From: Cyclobacteriaceae bacterium
Lineage (GTDB): Bacteria > Bacteroidota > Bacteroidia > Cytophagales > Cyclobacteriaceae
DNA: 64,000 nt
Assembly: GCA_020832305.1 (NCBI GenBank)
Contig: JAFIEV010000071.1
Coordinates: forward strand, 62,001-126,000
Reading direction: 5' to 3'
Under the pieces are notes generated by a model, which was given only the letters and a program-made list of their open reading frames with translations, had not been told where the DNA came from and made no database searches. The first letter of the stretch is position 1; each line of letters starts with the position of its first letter. Shown here in pieces: positions 16,710 through 25,907 of the stretch. The translations under genes and the position numbers were made by a program.

Positions 16710-19071
16710 TATAAAATCGCACCGACAAAATGGCAAAGGAAGTGCCGGACAACCCCTGGCCTTTGAAAAGTATTTTCCAAAAGATACAGATTTTGAAGGT
16801 GAATTATTGACACTGGGTTTACCGAAAATTGATGCGTTGCCTGAAGTATTAGTAATTACTTCTTATCCTCCCAGAGAATGTGGAATAGCTAACTATTCAC
16901 ATGATTTATTTAAAGCATTAAACAACAAATTCAACCAATCGATACAAATAAAAATCTGTGCCTTGGAGTCTGATGAGGAAGTTTTTAACTACCCTGAAGA
17001 GGTTAAATATACTTTAAAAACATCTTCGCCCCTTGGATATGTACAACTAGCCAGGTCCATCAACCAGGACACAAATATTCAAATCGTTTTAATACAACAT
17101 GAATTTGGCTTTTTTAAGTTGCAAGAGCAAGCGTTTACCGATTTTCTCAATCAAATCACCAAACCCGTGGTTATCGTCTTTCACTCTGTGCTGCCAAGGC
17201 CTGACAGCCGGTTAAGAAATTCGGTACAGCAATTGACTGCTGCATGTACATCTGTAATCGTTATGACACATAATTCTATGGGCGTTTTAACCCACGATTA
17301 TGGTATCCCCGGGCAAAAAATATCTGTTATTGCCCACGGCACCCACCTGGTTACGCATTTAGATAAAAAAATTCTGAAGAAGAAATTTGGTTTAAAAGGA
17401 CGTAAAATACTCACTACTTTTGGACTGCTCAGTGCAGGAAAAAGCATCGAAACCACCATTGAAGCTCTGCCTGCAATTGTAGCTACAATTCCTGAAGTTA
17501 TTTTTCTGGTAATAGGTAAAACACATCCTGAAGTAGTGAAAAATGATGGAGAAGTATACCGGGAAAGCCTTGAGCAGCGGGTGAAAGATCTAGGTCTTCA
17601 AAACCATGTTAGGTTTATAAATAAATACCTTGCATTACCCGAATTACTGGATTATCTGCAGCTAACAGATATTTATCTCTTTACTACCTGCGATCCTAAC
17701 CAGGCAGTCAGCGGAACATTTGCTTATGCGATGAGCTGTGCCTGTCCGATTATTTCTACCCCTATTCCCCATACCCGGGAAGTGCTCACCCCTGATACAG
17801 GTATTATAATAGATTTTGACGACCCCTTGCAATTAGGTAAAGAAGTAATAAAGCTGCTTAATGACAATACACTGAGAAAGCATTTAAGCGTAAACTCGCT
17901 TCAAAAAATTATATCAACAACCTGGGAAAATTCTGCCATCTCTCATGCTATGCTTTTTGAAAATTTGAGTTCTGGAAAAATTAATCTCAAATACAATTTA
18001 CCTGAGGTGAACCTGGATCATTTAAACCATATGACCACTTCAACAGGCATTATTCAATTTTCAAAATTAAATCGCCCAGATTTAGGCTCCGGGTTTACAC
18101 TTGATGATAATGCAAGAGCAATGGTCGCCTCATGTATGCAATTTAAATTAACAGGAGATCATGAGATTCTTAAAAACATAAGCATATACCTCGCATTTAT
18201 AAGCCGTTGCCAGCAACCTGCCGGTGACTTTCTGAATTACATAGACAAGGAACATCTGTTTACCAAGCAAAACCAGAAGGTCAACCTTGATGATTCCAAT
18301 GGCAGGGCTGTATGGGCGCTGGGTTATTTGATTTCTCTCAAAGATATACTACCGGAGGCTTTGATTTTTGAAGCAATGGAAGTTTTAAAAAGGGCCCTTT
18401 TCCATATCAGTACACTACAATCTACAAGAGCAATCGCCTTTACCATCAAAGGCTTATATTACTATCAAATAGCATATGACCATTTCTATACCAGAATTCT
18501 GATTAAAACTTTGTCAAGTCGGCTGGAGCAGATGTTTTACCATGAATCCGGCAAAAAATGGATATGGTTTGAAAGCTACCTTACCTATGCCAACAGCATA
18601 ATGCCTGAGGCAATGCTGTACGGATGGCTGATTACCAAACAGCCTGCTTATAAAGAGATTGCACTAAGTTCTCTGGATTTTTTGCTTTCACAAACATTTG
18701 ACAAAAAAGGTATAAAAGTAATCACAAATCAAAACTGGCTGCAAAAAGGTGAATTAATAAAAGGATATGGTGAACAACCCATTGATGTAGCTTATACCAT
18801 TTTGACACTAAGTGCATTTTTTGATGTTTTTCAGGATACGCAATACCTGGAAAAAATGAAAACAGCCTTCAACTGGTTTTTGGGACACAATCACCTTCAT
18901 CAGATTATTTATAACCCTTGCACGGGCGGATGTTATGATGGCCTTGAAGAAAATAATGTCAATCTCAACCAGGGAGCTGAATCAACCGTCAGTTACCTGA
19001 TGGCACGCTTGACAATGGAACAATATTTCAAAACTGAAATCTCTGAAAAAAAGCAATATACAAATCATTAA
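16699..19071 (+). CDS. GT4-type glycosyltransferase fused to an alpha-helical C-terminal domain
   Basis: A 790-residue two-part protein. Residues about 50-430 form a GT-B glycosyltransferase of the GT4 kind: TSYPPRECGIANYSHDLF at the N-terminal nucleotide-fold entrance, GLLSAGKSIETTIEALP in the middle, and a donor-site region SCACPIISTPIPHTREVL. Residues about 440-785 are mostly helical with repeated motifs such as LDDNARAMVASCMQF, LDDSNGRAVWALGYL and ESYLTYANSIMPEAM. These suggest an alpha/alpha-toroid like that of six-hairpin glycosidases. I do not know a characterised protein with this exact pairing. There is no signal peptide. It starts inside the end of the GH130 gene and ends 8 bp before the PIG-L gene. 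Confidence 0.85.
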   Translation: MKNNIKSHRQNGKGSAGQPLAFEKYFPKDTDFEGELLTLGLPKIDALPEVLVITSYPPRECGIANYSHDLFKALNNKFNQSIQIKICALESDEEVFNYPEEVKYTLKTSSPLGYVQLARSINQDTNIQIVLIQHEFGFFKLQEQAFTDFLNQITKPVVIVFHSVLPRPDSRLRNSVQQLTAACTSVIVMTHNSMGVLTHDYGIPGQKISVIAHGTHLVTHLDKKILKKKFGLKGRKILTTFGLLSAGKSIETTIEALPAIVATIPEVIFLVIGKTHPEVVKNDGEVYRESLEQRVKDLGLQNHVRFINKYLALPELLDYLQLTDIYLFTTCDPNQAVSGTFAYAMSCACPIISTPIPHTREVLTPDTGIIIDFDDPLQLGKEVIKLLNDNTLRKHLSVNSLQKIISTTWENSAISHAMLFENLSSGKINLKYNLPEVNLDHLNHMTTSTGIIQFSKLNRPDLGSGFTLDDNARAMVASCMQFKLTGDHEILKNISIYLAFISRCQQPAGDFLNYIDKEHLFTKQNQKVNLDDSNGRAVWALGYLISLKDILPEALIFEAMEVLKRALFHISTLQSTRAIAFTIKGLYYYQIAYDHFYTRILIKTLSSRLEQMFYHESGKKWIWFESYLTYANSIMPEAMLYGWLITKQPAYKEIALSSLDFLLSQTFDKKGIKVITNQNWLQKGELIKGYGEQPIDVAYTILTLSAFFDVFQDTQYLEKMKTAFNWFLGHNHLHQIIYNPCTGGCYDGLEENNVNLNQGAESTVSYLMARLTMEQYFKTEISEKKQYTNH

Positions 19072-19079
19072 AAACAAAA

Positions 19080-19709
19080 ATGAAAAGTGTTGCAATGATA
19101 GTTGCCCATCCTGATGATGAAACACTTTGGGCGGGAGGCACCATTTTAATTAATCCTCACTGGAATTACTTTATAGTTTGCCTTTGCCGTGCCAATGACG
19201 AAGATCGTTCACACAGGTTTTATGAGGCTTTAAAAATACTTAGAGCTAAAGGGACGATGGGCGATCTGAATGATGACCCGGAACAATTGCCAATAGGAAA
19301 TGGCATTGTTGAAAACCTCATATTGCAACTGCTGCCAAAAAAAGATTATGATCTGGTAATTACACATGACCCTGCCGGTGAATACACCAGACATCTCAGG
19401 CATGAAGAAACAGGCCAGGCAGTTATAAGACTGTGGCAGGCCAAAAAGATATCAACCAAAAAACTATGGACCTTTGCATATGATGATGGCAACAAGAATT
19501 ATATTCCCAGGCCCATCAAAAAAGCCAACATTTATCGATCACTTACCAAGCCATTATGGCAAAAAAAATACGACATTATTCACAAAACATATGGATTTAG
19601 AGAGGATAGCTGGGAGGCAAGAGTTACATCAAAAAATGAAGCATTCTGGCAATTTAACAATGCCGCTCTTGCAACATCATGGTTGAAAAAACTTGAAAAT
19701 AAAAGTTAG
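19080..19709 (+). CDS. PIG-L (LmbE)-family deacetylase
   Basis: Cytoplasmic zinc hydrolase of 209 residues. The family zinc motif AHPDDE is at residues 9-14, and TLWAGG follows as usual. The later HDPAGEYTRHLRHEETGQAV segment supplies the second His pair (HxxH). PIG-L enzymes remove the N-acetyl group from GlcNAc or similar groups in glycoconjugates, as in GPI, mycothiol and bacillithiol synthesis. It lies between two GT4 transferases, so its substrate is probably a sugar they attach. Neither neighbour looks like BshA, and no cysteine-adding enzyme is nearby, so bacillithiol synthesis is not supported. Confidence 0.9.
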   Translation: MKSVAMIVAHPDDETLWAGGTILINPHWNYFIVCLCRANDEDRSHRFYEALKILRAKGTMGDLNDDPEQLPIGNGIVENLILQLLPKKDYDLVITHDPAGEYTRHLRHEETGQAVIRLWQAKKISTKKLWTFAYDDGNKNYIPRPIKKANIYRSLTKPLWQKKYDIIHKTYGFREDSWEARVTSKNEAFWQFNNAALATSWLKKLENKS

Positions 19710-19778
19710 TACCTGGAATATAAAGTGCAATTGCAAAAACTGATGACAAATTAATTGGCTAACCAACCCTTAGAACCT

Positions 19779-20921
19779 ATGAAAATATTAGTTTTATACG
19801 ATTATCCTCCGTCCCCCGGTGGCCTTGCAACACAGGGAGATCTGCTTTTCAAAGGTCTTCTTGAATTGGGTGTGGAAGCCCATGCAGCGCATTTAGAATC
19901 AGCACAGGAAAAAGAATGGTACTACCGCTGGTTTGATCCTGATCTGGTATTGGGAGTAGGTTATTGGGGGCATACACCTCAACTGGTACTTCACCCGCGG
20001 AGATATGGTGTGCGGGCAGTACCCTGGCTGGTTGCTGATGGATACATTGCCAATTACCAGGAAGTATTGAATGCCCTGCCTCTTATACTGGTTACTTCCA
20101 ACTGGGTAAAAGAGATGTATGTGCGGGATGGTGTTAGTGGAGATAATATTGAAGTTCTGCCGGTGGGTTGTAATACAGATTCTTTTATACCCTTTGCAAA
20201 AGATGACCCAAAAATTTTAGCTGTTCGCGAAGCCCTGGGCATATCACCTGACCAACTAATGATACTGACTGTTGGTGGAGATGCCGCATCAAAAGGGGCT
20301 CAGGAGGTAATGCAGGCACTGTCAATTATTGATGCCCAGGCGCCCGACTGGAAATATGTTTGCAAGGTTTGGCCCCAGCCCCGCACTGTAGCCCAGAATC
20401 TTTTCGACCTGCAAATGGCCGTAAGCCTGGGCATTGAGAAGAATGTAACCTATGCCACCAATACCATATCACGCAATTTTATGCCATATCTTATGGGAGC
20501 CTGTGATATTTATGCCGCCCCTTCACGTCTGGAAGGTTTTGGAATGCCACAGGTGGAAGCAGGCGCCTGTGCCAAACCGGTAATTAGCATGAAAGCAATG
20601 GGCATGCTGGATACCCTTATCCACGGAGAGACAGCTCTTTTAGCCAAAATCGCACAGAAAATTGTAGTCGATCACGTAATACTTGGTGAAGAATCGGGAT
20701 TTGAAATGCAACACAGAGTAACATTCAAAGACCCCAGAACAGTTGATTACAGGGCTAATGTACAGGATATTGCACAATACCTTTTAAAACTCATGAATGA
20801 TGCCGACCTGCGAAAAAAAATGGGAGCTGCCGGCAGGAAGCATGTGGTAGAGCATTTTGACTACCGGGTGGTAGCTAAACGATTTTTAGAAATAATTCGC
20901 GACAAACTGGGTATAGTATGA
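19779..20921 (+). CDS. GT4-family glycosyltransferase
   Basis: GT-B glycosyltransferase of 380 residues. The ATG at 19779 begins MKILVLYDYPPSPGGLATQG, the typical first strand and glycine-rich loop; a TTG at 19755 would add eight residues without support. The donor-binding half has VGGDAASKGAQEVMQAL, DIYAAPSRLEGFGMPQVEAGACAKPV with the E-x7-E pattern of retaining GT4 enzymes, and a last helix before KHVVEHFDYR. The donor and acceptor sugars cannot be told. Its stop overlaps the start of the next gene by 4 bp (ATGA), so the products are probably made together. Confidence 0.92.
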   Translation: MKILVLYDYPPSPGGLATQGDLLFKGLLELGVEAHAAHLESAQEKEWYYRWFDPDLVLGVGYWGHTPQLVLHPRRYGVRAVPWLVADGYIANYQEVLNALPLILVTSNWVKEMYVRDGVSGDNIEVLPVGCNTDSFIPFAKDDPKILAVREALGISPDQLMILTVGGDAASKGAQEVMQALSIIDAQAPDWKYVCKVWPQPRTVAQNLFDLQMAVSLGIEKNVTYATNTISRNFMPYLMGACDIYAAPSRLEGFGMPQVEAGACAKPVISMKAMGMLDTLIHGETALLAKIAQKIVVDHVILGEESGFEMQHRVTFKDPRTVDYRANVQDIAQYLLKLMNDADLRKKMGAAGRKHVVEHFDYRVVAKRFLEIIRDKLGIV

Positions 20922-22096
20922 ATACTTTAAACCAGCAGGAAATAGAACTTACAAAAAAGGCCGCGCTGGAAGTACTGCTACATAATGCCCGGGGCCCATA
21001 CTATGGACTTCCCCGAACATCAGGCTGGGGATATCCTGAGCCTTATACTCGTGATCTAATGTTTTCAATACTGGGCATCGCTGTTACCAAAAACCATGTA
21101 TTAATTGACGGCATTAGAAATGTGCTGGAAGTACTGGCAAAAAACCAAACACAGCGTGGCCATATCTCCTCACTGGTTCATGACCGGGAAAATCGGGGCT
21201 CTAGCGATACAACACCTCTTTTTTTACTTGGAGTAAGTATATTCCGAATGGTTACCGGAGAAAAGGAATTTTTAAAAGAATCGGTGGAAAAGGCATTAAC
21301 ATGGATGGAATATCAAAGTCCTTCAGACCGGCACCTTATAGGTCAACAACCCACCAGCGATTGGCGCGATGAGCAATGGACCATAGGTCATGGTCTATTT
21401 GTTAATACACTGGTATATAGTTACCTGATGCTGCTTGGCAGAAAAGTACAAGCCGGATTATTACGTCAGGAAATAAACCGATTTACCATCACCGGCGGTG
21501 TAATACCTCCACACGTTCATGAAGGCTTTGCCATAAGGAATAAACCATGGTATGCTTTCTGGACTTACAAAATTCACAGCAGTGAAAGATTTGATCTTTT
21601 AGGTAATAGTTTGGCAATTCTCTCCGGAATCGCTTCCCCCGCCCGGGCCGATAAAATGATTTCATGGATTGAAAAAGCGTGTGATGCCATGAAAAAGAGA
21701 AATGAATTATCCGCAGACCTACCGCCTAATTTTTTTCCATTTATAGTGCCCGAAGACCCCGAATGGCAACCCAGGTACAACGTATTCAACATGCCTGGCG
21801 ATTATCACAATGGTGGTATCTGGCCATTCATATCCGGATTATATGTAGCCGCTTTGGTGGCTGCAAAAAAGTATAATCTTGCTGAAAAAAAACTTATTGA
21901 GTTAACCCGTATTGTAAAGCTTTCACACACCGAAAAAGTCAGTTTTGGTTTTAACGAATGGATAAAAGCACAGGATGGCAAACCCATGGGCCAGGACTGG
22001 CAAACCTGGAGTGCTTCTATGTACTTGTACGCTGCTGAATGTGTCGGGAAAAAATCTACTCCATACTTTGAAACAATCCGTGAAGAATGTAACTAA
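20918..22096 (+). CDS. GH100/glycogen-debranching-like alpha/alpha-toroid glycosidase
   Basis: Cytoplasmic protein of 392 residues built as a six-hairpin alpha-toroid. Segments such as GWGYPEPYTRDLMFSILG near the N-terminus, SDWRDEQWTIGHGLFVNTLVY in the middle and MPGDYHNGGIWPFISGLY near the C-terminus resemble neutral/alkaline invertases (GH100) and the catalytic domain of amylo-alpha-1,6-glucosidases. The Asp in YTRDL and the DWRDE segment are candidate catalytic residues. It could cleave sucrose or an alpha-glycoside made by the neighbouring transferases. It ends the cluster and overlaps the preceding GT4 gene by 4 bp. A short dyad CTAAATCA/TGATTTAG (22093-22121) follows but has no T run. 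Confidence 0.75.
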   Translation: MNTLNQQEIELTKKAALEVLLHNARGPYYGLPRTSGWGYPEPYTRDLMFSILGIAVTKNHVLIDGIRNVLEVLAKNQTQRGHISSLVHDRENRGSSDTTPLFLLGVSIFRMVTGEKEFLKESVEKALTWMEYQSPSDRHLIGQQPTSDWRDEQWTIGHGLFVNTLVYSYLMLLGRKVQAGLLRQEINRFTITGGVIPPHVHEGFAIRNKPWYAFWTYKIHSSERFDLLGNSLAILSGIASPARADKMISWIEKACDAMKKRNELSADLPPNFFPFIVPEDPEWQPRYNVFNMPGDYHNGGIWPFISGLYVAALVAAKKYNLAEKKLIELTRIVKLSHTEKVSFGFNEWIKAQDGKPMGQDWQTWSASMYLYAAECVGKKSTPYFETIREECN

Positions 22097-22208
22097 ATCA
22101 AATCATAATGTAATGATTTAGAGACATCGAAAACCTATCTTCGTGGTTGGGTAAATCATTGTATATCAATAGATTTATCCTAAGAAACACACAAGTGTAA
22201 GACAACAA

Positions 22209-23054
22209 ATGAAGGTCATAAGCCCCGTTATTAAAACAATTAAAAAGCTTCCGACGATAAAGAAGCAAGCTATTAAGCTCAGTGAGAAAACACTTGAAAA
22301 TACGCAGAAAGCAAATGTTTTCTTTTCAGAGATAGGGAGTTTTTTTTTGTTTCTATGGCTAACCATAAAATCGAGTTTCTCTCGCGATTTTGAATTTCAG
22401 GAATTTCTTCGACAGTGTTTTCAGATAGGGAACAAAACCCTGCCGCTTATTTCAGTTACCGGTATTGTCATTGGACTGGTACTCACCATTCAATCACGAC
22501 CAATATTGGTTGATTTTGGGGCAGAATCTATGCTCCCGGCAATGGTAGCCTTGTCAATCATTAGGGAAATGGGGCCCGTTGTCACGGCTTTGATATGTGC
22601 CGGAAAAATAGGGTCGGGTATGGGGGCTGAATTGGGCTCCATGAAAGTGACCGAACAGATTGATGCCATGGAAGTTTCCTCGACCAATCCTATAAGGTTC
22701 CTGGTAGTTACCCGGGTACTTGCAGCTACCCTGATGATACCCATTTTGGTGCTTTATGCCGATGCACTGGGGATCTTGGGAAGCTGGGCCGGTGCCAATA
22801 TCAAAGGGGATGTTACCTTTGTTTTGTTCTTCACACAGGCATTCAGCGCCATTGAATTTATCGACTTTCTGCCTGCTGTCATAAAAACTTTCTTCTTTGG
22901 AGCGGCTATCGGATTTGTAGGTTGCTATAAAGGATATACCGCCGGTCGTGGTACCGAAAGTGTAGGCAAAGCAGCCAATTCAGCAGTTGTGCTTGCTTCT
23001 TTGTTTGTAATTCTTATCGATTTGATTGCTGTACAAATTACCGATATGATTTAA
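22209..23054 (+). CDS. MlaE-family ABC transporter permease
   Basis: Inner-membrane permease of 281 residues. After a polar N-terminal part of about 45 residues come the MlaE helices. The conserved region is ALSIIREMGPVVTALICAGKIGSGMGAELGSMKVTEQIDAMEV, and later FGAAIGFVGCYKGYTAGRG. MlaE works with an MlaF ATPase and an MCE (MlaD) protein to move phospholipids between membranes, keeping the outer-membrane lipid balance. The ATPase gene starts 1 bp after its stop and the MCE gene follows, giving a standard E-F-D order. MlaB and MlaC homologues are not present here. Confidence 0.94.
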   Translation: MKVISPVIKTIKKLPTIKKQAIKLSEKTLENTQKANVFFSEIGSFFLFLWLTIKSSFSRDFEFQEFLRQCFQIGNKTLPLISVTGIVIGLVLTIQSRPILVDFGAESMLPAMVALSIIREMGPVVTALICAGKIGSGMGAELGSMKVTEQIDAMEVSSTNPIRFLVVTRVLAATLMIPILVLYADALGILGSWAGANIKGDVTFVLFFTQAFSAIEFIDFLPAVIKTFFFGAAIGFVGCYKGYTAGRGTESVGKAANSAVVLASLFVILIDLIAVQITDMI

Positions 23055-23055
23055 G

Positions 23056-23847
23056 ATGGATGATAACAACGCCATGATCAATACACCCACAGAATCACCG
23101 GTTGATAAGGCGTTGACGCGCCAGATTGTTATTGAAATTAATAACCTCAGGAAAGGTTTTGACAACGTGGTGGTATTAAAAGACCTCTCTTTATCCCTGT
23201 ATGACAACGAAAACCTGGTGGTATTGGGTAAATCAGGTTCAGGAAAATCTGTACTGATTAAGTGCATTGTCCGGTTATTAAGGCCTGACCATGGAACCAT
23301 TAAAGTACTTGGAGAAAATGTAAGTGAATTAAGTAGTAAAGAATTGGGTAAAATGAGACAAAAAATTGGTTTTCTTTTTCAGAGTGGCGCTTTATATGAT
23401 TCTATGACCATAAAGCAAAACCTCGAATTTCCTTTGAGGAGACTAAAAAAGGATCTTTCTCAAAAGCAAAGAGACCAAAAGATCGCTGAGGCATTGGAAA
23501 ATGTAGGATTATCTGATACTACCGATAAAATGCCATCAGAACTATCAGGAGGTATGCGCAAACGGGCAAGTCTGGCGCGTACATTGGTGCTGGACCCATT
23601 GATTATGCTTTACGATGAACCTACAACAGGACTTGACCCGATAACATCAGATGAAATAAGTGACCTGATCAATGCTGTGCAGAAAAAGTACAAAACATCA
23701 TCCATTATCATTACCCACGATATAGAATGTGCCCGTGCTACGGCCGATCGTCTTGTGATGTTAAAAGATGGAGAGGTATATATGGACGGAAGTATTGAGG
23801 ATTTTGAAGATTCACAGGATGAATTGATAAAATCCTTTTTCAAATAA
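23056..23847 (+). CDS. MlaF-like ABC transporter ATP-binding protein
   Basis: ATPase of 263 residues. Walker A is GKSGSGKS, the signature is LSGGMRKRASLART (the GGMRKR form is typical of MlaF), Walker B is LIMLYDEPTTGLDP, and the switch His is in IITHD. A polar N-terminal extension of about 25 residues precedes the domain. It should power the MlaE permease encoded just upstream for phospholipid transport. Confidence 0.95.
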   Translation: MDDNNAMINTPTESPVDKALTRQIVIEINNLRKGFDNVVVLKDLSLSLYDNENLVVLGKSGSGKSVLIKCIVRLLRPDHGTIKVLGENVSELSSKELGKMRQKIGFLFQSGALYDSMTIKQNLEFPLRRLKKDLSQKQRDQKIAEALENVGLSDTTDKMPSELSGGMRKRASLARTLVLDPLIMLYDEPTTGLDPITSDEISDLINAVQKKYKTSSIIITHDIECARATADRLVMLKDGEVYMDGSIEDFEDSQDELIKSFFK

Positions 23848-23878
23848 AAACCAGTTAAAACTTTAAATAGCCAACAAA

Positions 23879-24841
23879 ATGGAAAATTACACACCCGCAT
23901 TTAAAGCACGTTTAGGGCTCTTTATTGCAGTAGGACTGGCAATCTTTGTTATCACCATCTTTTATATAGGTAAGCAGCAAAATCTGTTTAATCCTGTTTT
24001 TAAAACTACAGCCAATTTTTATAACGTAAGTGGCCTGCAGGTAGGAAATAATGTGCGCTTTTCGGGTATCAACGTGGGTATTGTTGATAATATCAGGATT
24101 ATTAATGATTCAACCGTACAGGTCATCATGCTTATAAGAAAAGATGTGCAGGAATTTATAAAAGCAGATAGTGAGGCCGCTATTGGCTCATCAGGCATTA
24201 TTGGTGACCGAATTGTAATCATAAATCAGGGAAGCAACAGCGCCGCAATCATTCTCGATGGACAACATATTGGTTCTATTGAACCAGTTGAAACCGATGC
24301 CATTGTCGCTAGTTTACAGGTAACGGCAAGCAGTGCAGAAATAATAACAAAGCAACTTGCTGAAATTATGGTCAATGTCAATAGCGGACAAGGTATGCTG
24401 GGTCGGTTGATTCAAGACTCTACCATAGCCGAAAATGTAAACCAAACCATTGCCAACTTTAAGAAAAGCTCCGAAGGTTTCGATGAGACCATAGAAGTCA
24501 CCAAAGAAAACGTGTTTGAATTTATGGAAAAACTGCAGCTCACTGCAGCCAAAACTGAAATCGCTTCTAATGCCCTGGGTGAAATTATGGTGAGGATAAA
24601 TAGTGGTGAGGGTACACTGGGCATGTTGATTCAGGATACAGTGGTTGCTTATAATCTGAGTGAAACCATGATAAACCTGAAGCAAAGTTCGCAAGGACTC
24701 AACGAAAATATGGAAGCACTCAAACACAACTTGTTCTTCAGACGATACTTCAGAAAAGAAGCTGAAAGGATTGAAAACGAAAGACTTGAACAGGAAAAAA
24801 GAGAATATGAAATGGAAGAAGAAAAAATTACCATTCCCTGA
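23879..24841 (+). CDS. MlaD/MCE-family lipid-transport protein with duplicated C-terminal segment
   Basis: Membrane-anchored periplasmic protein of 320 residues: N-terminal helix (about 11-30), MCE domain (about 40-120, with FSGINVGIVD and SSGIIGDRIVII), then a helical tail. The tail holds two copies of a segment about 73 residues apart: NSGQGMLGRLIQDS at 168-181 and NSGEGTLGMLIQDT at 241-254, each followed by a similar SSEGFDE / SSQGLNE helix. The last 35 residues are highly charged. It should form the substrate-binding ring of the MlaEF complex. The repeats are commonly seen singly or repeated in Bacteroidota MCE proteins and may lengthen the tunnel. Confidence 0.93.
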   Translation: MENYTPAFKARLGLFIAVGLAIFVITIFYIGKQQNLFNPVFKTTANFYNVSGLQVGNNVRFSGINVGIVDNIRIINDSTVQVIMLIRKDVQEFIKADSEAAIGSSGIIGDRIVIINQGSNSAAIILDGQHIGSIEPVETDAIVASLQVTASSAEIITKQLAEIMVNVNSGQGMLGRLIQDSTIAENVNQTIANFKKSSEGFDETIEVTKENVFEFMEKLQLTAAKTEIASNALGEIMVRINSGEGTLGMLIQDTVVAYNLSETMINLKQSSQGLNENMEALKHNLFFRRYFRKEAERIENERLEQEKREYEMEEEKITIP

Positions 24842-25031
24842 GTACTTTCCAATGCTTTTGCAAGGAGCACATACATATAAATTTACCCATTTTTTTAGGG
24901 TACTCATTTAGGGATTTCATTTTCTGAAATATCTGATATAGTCAACTGTCAAGGATTTACTTCCCCTGAAAACCAGTGATTAATGTAAGGATTCCAAAAA
25001 CTTTCGTAATACTTTACGTTTCTACCTGGCT

Positions 25032-25039
25032 TACCTTTG
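25032..25039 (+). promoter_or_regulatory. Candidate -7 promoter box
   Basis: TACCTTTG fits the Bacteroidota -7 consensus TAnnTTTG exactly and stands 23 bp before the ATG of the small membrane protein. A clear -33 TTTG at the expected distance was not found, so this is only a candidate. Confidence 0.35.
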
Positions 25040-25062
25040 AAACTAACTAAATCAATAATACG

Positions 25063-25248
25063 ATGCCTATTTTAACCATTTTGATTGTTTTGATTGTAGC
25101 GGGTCTTTTGTTATGGCTTGTCAATAACTTCATACCTATGGATCGCAAAATAAAAAGCATCCTGAATGTGGTGGTCGTTATTGTTGTGATTATTTGGCTT
25201 CTTAAGGTTTTTGGTATCCTGACCAGCCTCGGAAATATAACGATCTAA
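25063..25248 (+). CDS. Thivi_2564-family small membrane protein
   Basis: A 61-residue protein with two membrane helices (about 3-22 and 33-52) and a short central stretch NNFIPMDRKIKSILN. This matches the small Thivi_2564-type membrane proteins, which are widespread and uncharacterised. It stands alone 221 bp after the MCE gene, probably with its own promoter, and is followed by an intrinsic terminator some 170 bp on. Its role is unknown. Confidence 0.85.
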   Translation: MPILTILIVLIVAGLLLWLVNNFIPMDRKIKSILNVVVVIVVIIWLLKVFGILTSLGNITI

Positions 25249-25907
25249 ATGCCTGTTAAAGCACAAAACCATATAAGCATAAGATATTTATACAGCTTTT
25301 AGATTTATTATGCTTGCAAAGTTTACAACCCTTTCATGGAATACATGACCCACGATATTTAACTGCAATAAATTTCAATCGCACTAAGATTATTTTCTGT
25401 TCTAAGCCCTGAATAAAGAATACAGGAAAGTAGATATACTACTGCCTGTATTCTAATTTTTCACCGGGTATATACATAAGCGGAAAAAACGTTGTTTTAA
25501 TTTTTTTGAAATATTACAACACCAGCTTTATATCGATATCTTGCATAAATACCAGGTATTTCATAAGTGTTCTACAGATTAAGACTTTAGAAATCTGTGC
25601 CGTTCATTCGTTCAGTATAGAAATCACAGCTAATTCCACAATGTAAAATTTTTGTCTCCTTACCTTAGCCATACATTGGTTTATTCTCATATCAATTTTT
25701 GTTTTGCTAATCCCTGCCTTGGAAATCTTTCAAAAAGCCCAAGATCACAGAAATGAAATTTTCTCATGAGCCAGGTTTCCAGACCAAAGTTTCCCGGGCC
25801 TGTGAATTATTTTAACCCTGCATTTGGTACTATTTTCCTGATATGTAGACTATGTCTTTACCAGACCATATAAACCAGATCACTTTACACCGTTAATTCA
25901 ACATTTC
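25249..25907. other. Long intergenic region, no gene seen
   Basis: The 659-bp gap holds one terminator hairpin (25418-25459) and otherwise AT-rich sequence with frequent stops in all frames. I found no convincing short gene, tRNA or repeated element. The promoter of the ceramidase-like gene at 25908 should lie in the last 100 bp, but no good -7 box was recognised. Confidence 0.5.
25418..25459 (+). terminator. Intrinsic terminator after the Thivi_2564-type gene
   Basis: GAATACAGG (25418-25426) pairs with CCTGTATTC (25445-25453), and an inner GTAG/CTAC pair extends the stem. TAATTTTTC follows. It is 170 bp after the stop of the small membrane protein gene, so the transcript would carry a long 3' end. 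Confidence 0.65.

Noticed and set aside
19080-20921. A bacillithiol pathway (BshA plus BshB-like pair)
   Set aside because: The PIG-L gene beside a GT4 gene suggests it at first, but the transferases do not look like BshA, two of them are present, and no BshC-type gene is seen.
22093-22121. Terminator after the GH100-like gene
   Set aside because: The dyad CTAAATCA/TGATTTAG is short and A+T-rich and has no T run, so it was not listed as a terminator.
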